NCBI RefSeq assembly: GCF_030160115.1
Contig: NZ_BSNS01000011.1
Location: 124,001 to 188,000, forward strand
Direction of reading: 5' to 3'
Source of the DNA: Devosia nitrariae
GTDB taxonomy: Bacteria > Pseudomonadota > Alphaproteobacteria > Rhizobiales > Devosiaceae
DNA: 64,000 nucleotides
The position numbers and the translations under genes were made by a program. Under the pieces are notes generated by a model. It had not been told where the DNA came from, ran no database searches, and was given only the letters and a program-made list of their open reading frames with translations. Shown one piece after another: positions 60,581 to 64,000 of this stretch (its first letter is position 1; every line of letters starts with the position of its first letter).

Positions 60581-61836
60581 CGGCCTCCACCCTCTCCCAT
60601 CTGCCCATGGCCGCAGGCAGCGCCTTGCTCGCCGGACTCGGCCGGGCGGGCCTGTGGGCTGTGGCTCGCTATATGCGCGCCCCGCTCGCCAATACCGGCA
60701 TGCTTGCGTTGGCAACGATGACGGCTATGGCCGGCACCAATGCGCTCTACAACCAGACTGCCATACATCCGGCCCCGCTCTTCGCGCCGGGGCCTGTCGC
60801 ACCCGTGCCGGCCGAACGCCCCGAGGATCTGGCAAGGGTTGCGGACCCGCAGCCTCAGACCGTTAGCGCCCCAGCCGCGGACCCGGCACCCCTCGTTCAG
60901 CCGGTGACGAGCGAGACGACAGGAAGCGTCGTGCCGACGGTGCCCGACGCTCCGGTCGGCAACAAGGACGTCTTTGCGGTGCAAAAGAAGCTGTTCGAGA
61001 TGAAGCTCTTCGAGGGCGAGATCGACGGCTACTACGGCCCGATGACCGCCCGCGCCATCCGTGCTTTCGAGGAGCGCCATGGGCTGACGCCACAGGGGGC
61101 GCTGACTCCGGCCGTGATCGAGGCGATCCTCGGGGCCGACGCAACCGGGGTGCTTCGAGCGCCGGCCGCCCAACCAGTCGCCGCCGCGCCAGCGGCCGTG
61201 CGCGCCGCCGATCCAATCCAAACCGCTGCGGCCGCGCCCATTGCTACGCCCACTCCGGCACCGGCACCCTTGTCGGCAGGCGATCAGGCCGACGTCCTGA
61301 TCGGACCGGTGGCAAGCGACAATCCGATAGACGCAGTTGTCGCTTCCGCGACTGAAACCATTGACTCGCTCATTGCGGCCGTCGGCGATCGCCAGACCCC
61401 GGCGCCGCCTGCTCAAAGGCCGGTGCCGGCTCTGCCGTTGCTCGCATCACCGTCGTCGAACACCGGTGCGCAGGCGATGCCGGCCCCGATCGCGCCGGCG
61501 CAGACGCCAGCGACGATCCCTGCTCGCGAATCGCGGGCCGCATCGGCCACCGCCGAGCCGTCCCGCCAGATCGTGGCGAACGCCAGCCCCCAAGCGACCC
61601 GGCCCGCGGCGACCAGCGCTGCCCCGCCGGCCGCTGCGACCAACCGGGAACTGGTCTCGCAGGTACAGCGCGGGTTGGCGAGCCTCGGATTCCTGCATGG
61701 CGCCATTGATGGCGAAGCCGACGAGGCGACCGCCCGAGCCATCCGCAACTTCGAGGTCTACCACAACTACAAGGTCACCGGGCAGGTAAGCCCGGCGCTG
61801 GTTGACATGCTGTTGGCGGCCGGGGCAAGCATCTGA
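60550..61836 (+). CDS. Peptidoglycan-binding-domain protein
   Basis: The 428-residue protein has one membrane or signal segment (about residues 45 to 65) and then two PG_binding_1 domains. One spans about 137 to 195 (VFAVQKKLFEMKLFEGEIDGYYGPMT) and one spans about 365 to 425 (VQRGLASLGFLHGAIDGEADEATARAIRNFE). They are joined by a long Ala/Pro-rich linker. It probably tethers to murein in the periplasm. It overlaps the 3' end of the kinase gene by 31 bases in another frame, which suggests co-expression. Confidence 0.8.
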   Translation: MARRKKKSSMTASTLSHLPMAAGSALLAGLGRAGLWAVARYMRAPLANTGMLALATMTAMAGTNALYNQTAIHPAPLFAPGPVAPVPAERPEDLARVADPQPQTVSAPAADPAPLVQPVTSETTGSVVPTVPDAPVGNKDVFAVQKKLFEMKLFEGEIDGYYGPMTARAIRAFEERHGLTPQGALTPAVIEAILGADATGVLRAPAAQPVAAAPAAVRAADPIQTAAAAPIATPTPAPAPLSAGDQADVLIGPVASDNPIDAVVASATETIDSLIAAVGDRQTPAPPAQRPVPALPLLASPSSNTGAQAMPAPIAPAQTPATIPARESRAASATAEPSRQIVANASPQATRPAATSAAPPAAATNRELVSQVQRGLASLGFLHGAIDGEADEATARAIRNFEVYHNYKVTGQVSPALVDMLLAAGASI

Positions 61837-61864
61837 GCTTGGCAACCGGCTAGGCCAGAGGTCA

Positions 61865-62200
61865 ATGAGCTATCTGCGCAGCGACATGTGGTGCGGCGCC
61901 TTTATCCGGCGCCACAATGACCTCGGACACCTGTGCGTGGTGTCGCGGCGCGGCGACCCGATCGCCGGTCAGGTCTTCATCGAGGTCGACCACCTCAACG
62001 GCACCGCTTCGCTATATACCCCCGCCTCGTTCGCCGCGCGCGAGGAGGAAACGGCCGACCGGCTTTTTCAGCGCCGCTTCGACCATGACGAGCCGCAGAA
62101 GGTGCGCGAGCGTATTGCCCGCGAGGTCGATTTCGACCCCGACCTCTGGGTGATCACCCTCGAACTGCGCGGCGGCGACCTCGGCTTGCTGGTGGTCTGA
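61865..62200 (+). CDS. DUF1491 family protein
   Basis: The 111-residue protein matches the DUF1491 family of alphaproteobacteria (MWCGAFIRRHNDLG near the N-terminus; DLWVITLELR near the end). Function is unknown. There is no signal peptide. The ATG at 61865 fits the family, and the open frame begins 21 codons earlier inside the previous gene's end. It likely forms an operon with the two genes before it. Confidence 0.82.
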   Translation: MSYLRSDMWCGAFIRRHNDLGHLCVVSRRGDPIAGQVFIEVDHLNGTASLYTPASFAAREEETADRLFQRRFDHDEPQKVRERIAREVDFDPDLWVITLELRGGDLGLLVV

Positions 62201-62207
62201 ACACACC

Positions 62208-62615
62208 TCAACCTGCCGGGACCGGAGCGAGCGCCGCGATGATCCGGCATTCGGCAACGGTGCCGTGATTGCAGCGTTCGATCACCTCGGCCAGTTCATC
62301 CCTGAGGGCCGTCAGGTCGACAATCTTGCGCTCGACCTCGGTGAGGTGCTGGCGGGCGATGGCGTCGACCGCCTCGCAGGAGCGATCCGTCTGGTCCGCC
62401 AGGCCCAGAAGTTCACGGACCTGATCGAGCGAGAAGCCGAGATCGCGGGCACGGCGGACAAAGCTCAGACGGCCCAGATGCTCCTCGTCGTAGGAGCGGT
62501 AGTTGCTTCCGGTGCGCCCTGGCTCCGGCAACAGCCCGATCCGTTCATAGTAGCGGATGGTTTCGACCTTCGTGCCCGTTGCCTTGGCAAGGTCTCCGAT
62601 GGTGAGGCGCGGCAT
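62208..62615 (-). CDS. Divalent-metal MerR regulator (CadR/ZntR-like)
   Basis: The 135-residue MerR regulator has the DNA-binding domain (LTIGDLAKATGTKVETIRYYERIGLL) and a metal site made of Cys80 (RSCEAV), which marks +2 ion sensors, and Cys115, His117 and Cys123 in the C-terminal loop. This points to zinc, cadmium or lead sensing. It is divergent from a CDF transporter gene with a textbook MerR promoter between them, which it should activate. Confidence 0.9.
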   Translation of the reverse strand: MPRLTIGDLAKATGTKVETIRYYERIGLLPEPGRTGSNYRSYDEEHLGRLSFVRRARDLGFSLDQVRELLGLADQTDRSCEAVDAIARQHLTEVERKIVDLTALRDELAEVIERCNHGTVAECRIIAALAPVPAG

Positions 62616-62618
62616 GGC

Positions 62619-62649
62619 TTGACCCTCTAGTGACTACAGGGTGCATATA
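62619..62649 (+). promoter_or_regulatory. MerR-type promoter of the CDF transporter
   Basis: The -35 box TTGACC and -10 box CATATA are 19 bases apart. The spacer region holds a perfect interrupted palindrome (ACCCT, TAGT, ACTA and AGGGT with single-base gaps), very like ZntR/CadR operators. The transporter ATG follows 32 bases after the -10 box. Confidence 0.9.
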
Positions 62650-62681
62650 GGCAGCCATACGGTACCTGACCAGAGGACGAT

Positions 62682-63341
62682 ATGGCCGGCTGCTGCCACG
62701 ACGATCAGTGTTCGCAAACGACAACCCCTAACAGCACCCGCTGGCGGCGTGTGCTCTGGGTCGCGCTCGCGGTCAACGCCGCCATGTTCCTGGCCGAAAT
62801 CGTCGCGGGGGTTGCCGCCGGCTCGGCGGCGCTCCAGGCCGACGCGATCGACTTCCTCGGCGATTCCGCCAACTACGCGATCAGCCTCGGCGTTGCCGGC
62901 ATGGCGCTCGGCTGGCGGGCGCGGGCAGCGCTCGTCAAGGGGTGGTCGCTCGCCCTTCTGGGGGCGGCTGTGCTGGCCTCGACCGTCTGGCACGCGCTTG
63001 CCGGCACATTGCCGCAGGCTGAGACGATGAGCATCGTAGGCGTCCTCGCCCTTCTCGCCAATGTCGGCGTGGCGGTGATGCTGTTTCGCTTCCGCACGGG
63101 CGATTCCAACATGCGCTCGGTATGGATCTGCTCGCGCAACGACGTCATCGGCAATATCGCCGTTCTCCTGGCGGCGGTCGGCGTATTCGGTACCGGCACG
63201 GCCTGGCCCGATCTCGTTGTGGCGACGATCATGGCTGCACTGGGCATCACCGGCGGGTGGCAGATCATCAACGCGGCTCGGGCAGACCTGAGCCGGCAGG
63301 CGGAAGGCGAGGTTTCCTCCCCTCCCGTTGAGGCCACCTGA
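62682..63341 (+). CDS. Short CDF-family metal exporter
   Basis: The 219-residue protein has a Cys/His-rich N-terminus (AGCCHDDQC) and six membrane segments. The segment-2 metal motif reads DAIDFLGDS. The length stops after segment six, so it lacks most of the C-terminal cytoplasmic domain of typical CDF exporters such as ZitB. Control by a CadR/ZntR-like regulator suggests export of zinc, cadmium or a similar ion. AGAGGA precedes the ATG. Confidence 0.88.
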   Translation: MAGCCHDDQCSQTTTPNSTRWRRVLWVALAVNAAMFLAEIVAGVAAGSAALQADAIDFLGDSANYAISLGVAGMALGWRARAALVKGWSLALLGAAVLASTVWHALAGTLPQAETMSIVGVLALLANVGVAVMLFRFRTGDSNMRSVWICSRNDVIGNIAVLLAAVGVFGTGTAWPDLVVATIMAALGITGGWQIINAARADLSRQAEGEVSSPPVEAT

Positions 63342-63448
63342 TTTGCCCGCGACATATTGCGGCAAAAACGAGGCAAATTAGCGGCTCCTTTACTCTGTTC
63401 ACCTAGCGTGCGGGTAACCAACCTCCTCGCCTCGGAAACCCGCAACAA

Positions 63449-64000
63449 ATGACCATCCGCATCTCTTCCCGCCTCTATCTCATGGGCGCCATCGCGCTTG
63501 CCATGATGACCGTCGGAACGTTCTTCAGCGTCATCAATACGCAGAACCGCCTGGTCGAAGAGCGAAAGACCATGCTCACGGCCATGACCGACAATGTCGC
63601 ATCGATGGTTGCCGCCTACGAGGCGATGGAAAAATCGGGCGACCTGACCACCGAGGAGGCCCAGGCCCGCGCGCTCGCGGCCATTCGCCCGATGCGCTAC
63701 AACGGCGGGGAGTACTTCTGGGTCAACGACGCGAATTCGCGCGTGCTCATGCATCCCATCAAGGCAGAGCTGGAGGGTCAGGATCTTTCCGGCATGGAGG
63801 ACGTCAACGGCAAGCGTATTTTTGCCGAGTTTGCCAGGACCGTGCGCGAGAGCGCGACCGGCAGCGGGTTCGTCGACTACTTTTGGCCAAAGCCTGGCCA
63901 GGAAGAGGCGCAACCCAAGCTCTCCCACGTAAAGGGAACGTCCTGGGGCTGGATCGTCGGTACAGGCGTCTACACGGACGATCTGACTGCAATGTTCTGG
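63449..64000 (+). CDS. Methyl-accepting chemotaxis protein, N-terminal part
   Basis: A reading frame from ATG 63449 stays open to the window edge (184 codons), so only the start of the gene is seen. It has a first membrane segment (residues about 8 to 28) and an sCache-type periplasmic sensor domain with the conserved GGEYFWVND and HVKGTSWGWIVGTGVYTDD. Such domains bind small organic acids or urea-like ligands in chemoreceptors. The methyl-accepting signalling domain lies beyond the window, so a kinase or cyclase output cannot be excluded. Confidence 0.8.
   Translation, partial: MTIRISSRLYLMGAIALAMMTVGTFFSVINTQNRLVEERKTMLTAMTDNVASMVAAYEAMEKSGDLTTEEAQARALAAIRPMRYNGGEYFWVNDANSRVLMHPIKAELEGQDLSGMEDVNGKRIFAEFARTVRESATGSGFVDYFWPKPGQEEAQPKLSHVKGTSWGWIVGTGVYTDDLTAMFW

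Overview
The window looks like chromosomal DNA of a high-GC alphaproteobacterium of the order Hyphomicrobiales, plausibly Devosia or a relative. The evidence is family content: a MucR/Ros zinc-finger regulator, DUF1127 small proteins, DUF1491 and DUF5330 proteins, a Tat-exported TIGR03808-type repeat protein, a Rhizobium-type asparaginase, an Mnh/Mrp antiporter, and short palindromic intergenic repeats typical of the order. No rRNA, tRNA, CRISPR array, prophage or insertion sequence was seen.

Layout. 0-5 kb: biotin transporter bioY, an MBL-fold hydrolase, and a copper operon (copA-hmrR-copZ) with a 19-bp-spacer MerR promoter. 5-11.6 kb: DUF1127 proteins, a lipoprotein, a class C beta-lactamase-like protein, ybaK, two LysR regulators and mmsA. 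11.6-23 kb: a minus-strand cluster that I read as a complete ergothioneine import and degradation system. It holds an OsmF/YehZYXW-type betaine ABC importer, a HAL-family lyase lacking the MIO triad (ergothionase-like), a variant urocanase (thiourocanate hydratase-like), a DUF917 protein (thiohydantoin desulfurase-like), a hydantoinase-like amidohydrolase and an M20 carbamoyl-amino-acid hydrolase. Together they would convert ergothioneine to trimethylamine, sulfide and glutamate.

23-39.3 kb: a complete assimilatory nitrate regulon on the minus strand. It comprises nasT-nasS (ANTAR antiterminator and its nitrate sensor), nrtA-nrtB-nrtCD, and narK-nirB-nirD-FNT-nasA-cysG. Both structural operons start with a paralogous leader made of a sigma-54 promoter, a hairpin with an A-x-x-G hexaloop, and a long intrinsic terminator. 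This is the architecture expected for NasT antitermination. cysG carries an in-frame copy of an intergenic palindromic repeat. No terminator is visible between cysG and the ergothionase gene, so nitrogen control may extend into the ergothioneine cluster.

39.4-50.7 kb: a mixed region with an SDR epimerase, an SH3-domain protein, asparaginase, a squalene-cyclase-like protein, a TIGR03808-type protein, a HerA-like ATPase with a LOG-like protein, a receiver protein, sodB, oligopeptidase B and a frameshifted msrB. 51-57 kb: mnhABCDEFG. 57-64 kb: mucR, sufE, a DUF5330 protein, a PAS histidine kinase, a peptidoglycan-binding protein, a DUF1491 protein, a CadR-like regulator divergent from a short CDF transporter over a clear MerR operator, and the first 184 codons of a chemoreceptor running off the end. 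Start codons were moved from the longest ORF where a Shine-Dalgarno sequence, signal peptide or family alignment argued for it.
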